From assembly GCA_030669695.1 (NCBI GenBank), contig DAOVDC010000056.1, forward strand, positions 1 to 5,519: 5,519 nucleotides of DNA. The letters are read 5' to 3'. This DNA is from Candidatus Bathyarchaeota archaeon (GTDB lineage: Archaea > Thermoproteota > Bathyarchaeia > Bathyarchaeales > Bathyarchaeaceae). This document shows, in pieces, positions 5,457 to 5,519 of this stretch (position 1 is the first letter of the stretch; every line of letters begins with the position of its first letter). The notes below the pieces were generated by a model, which saw nothing but the letters and a program-made list of their open reading frames with translations, was not told the DNA's origin and made no database searches. Made by a program: the position numbers and the translations under genes.

Positions 5457-5519
5457 GATTCTCTCACAACTATTCTTCATACTTGTCGAACTGTAACGGT
5501 GAAAACATGCGAGATAAAT

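Larger units (their letters stand above)
5179..5519. other. Right-hand noncoding stretch rich in inverted repeats
   Basis: These 341 bp hold no convincing gene. They contain a weak T-tract, three hairpin-forming inverted repeats (5259-5285, 5337-5369, 5409-5437), the 8-bp palindrome ATGCGCAT (5318-5325) and a 16-bp palindrome (5441-5456). At the far right, GGTGA (5498-5502) lies 4 nt before ATG at 5507, followed by CGA GAT AAA. With the TTATAA at 5446-5451 as a TATA box, this could be the start of a plus-strand gene, but only four codons are visible. A structured RNA or a regulatory region for that gene are the main possibilities. Confidence 0.5.

Noticed and set aside
5387..5458. Small plus-strand frame of 23 residues, MKGEMAKSEKRGKRFFHRIS...
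   Set aside because: It has a basic composition and GGGAG near its second ATG, but the spacing is too short, and it overlaps the hairpin and the palindrome, which explain the sequence better.
5179..5519. CRISPR array, tRNA or box C/D RNA in the right intergenic region
   Set aside because: No regularly spaced direct repeats, no cloverleaf with a T-loop sequence, and no properly spaced C and D boxes were found on either strand.
1..5519. Mobile element or defence system
   Set aside because: No transposase, integrase, nuclease cluster, terminal repeats or target duplications were seen; the HD protein sits in a core gene cluster and has no defence partner.

Overview
This window looks like a chromosomal segment of an uncultured archaeon of moderate GC content. 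Archaeal identity rests on the genes: transcription factor E (TFE alpha), MBF1 with an N-terminal zinc ribbon, the tRNA C56 ribose methyltransferase Trm56, an archaeal-type HflX, and archaeal families of unknown function (TIGR00295-like HD protein, DUF2110-like protein, DUF996 membrane protein). The gene mix and the DUF996 protein would fit Bathyarchaeia or a related TACK lineage, but that placement is an inference from memory and no rRNA is present to settle it.

Layout. Positions 4278 down to 1 hold one tightly packed minus-strand cluster, read right to left: mbf1, hflX, trm56, tfe, an HD-domain protein, and a DUF2110-like gene cut by the left edge. mbf1/hflX, tfe/HD and HD/DUF2110 overlap by a few bases, hflX to trm56 is 24 bp, and trm56 to tfe is 45 bp of very AT-rich DNA that probably carries a second, internal promoter. 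Positions 4279-4545 form a divergent intergenic region with TATA-like boxes for both mbf1 (minus) and a plus-strand four- to five-span membrane protein (DUF996, 4546-5178). Positions 5179-5519 hold no convincing gene but are rich in inverted repeats, including a 16-bp perfect palindrome, and may contain the promoter and first codons of a plus-strand gene running off the right edge.

How the genes fit together. The minus-strand cluster is an information-processing neighbourhood. MBF1 and HflX both act on ribosomes in known systems, Trm56 modifies the tRNA T-loop, and TFE assists promoter opening by RNA polymerase. The HD protein and the DUF2110-like protein travel with TFE and have no established role. 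The window appears to be mostly core archaeal genes rather than a mobile or defence region.

The most unusual point is hflX. Its conserved N-terminus is present and in frame, but the position where family members begin with Met is ACG, with a GGAGG ribosome-binding site 10 nt upstream. No ATG, GTG or TTG occurs in that frame from well inside mbf1 down to a TTG in the middle of the N-terminal domain. The hflX frame is the -1 frame of mbf1 and lies just after a run of AAA/AAG lysine codons, so either ACG initiation or a -1 frameshift fusion is possible, besides a simple base error.
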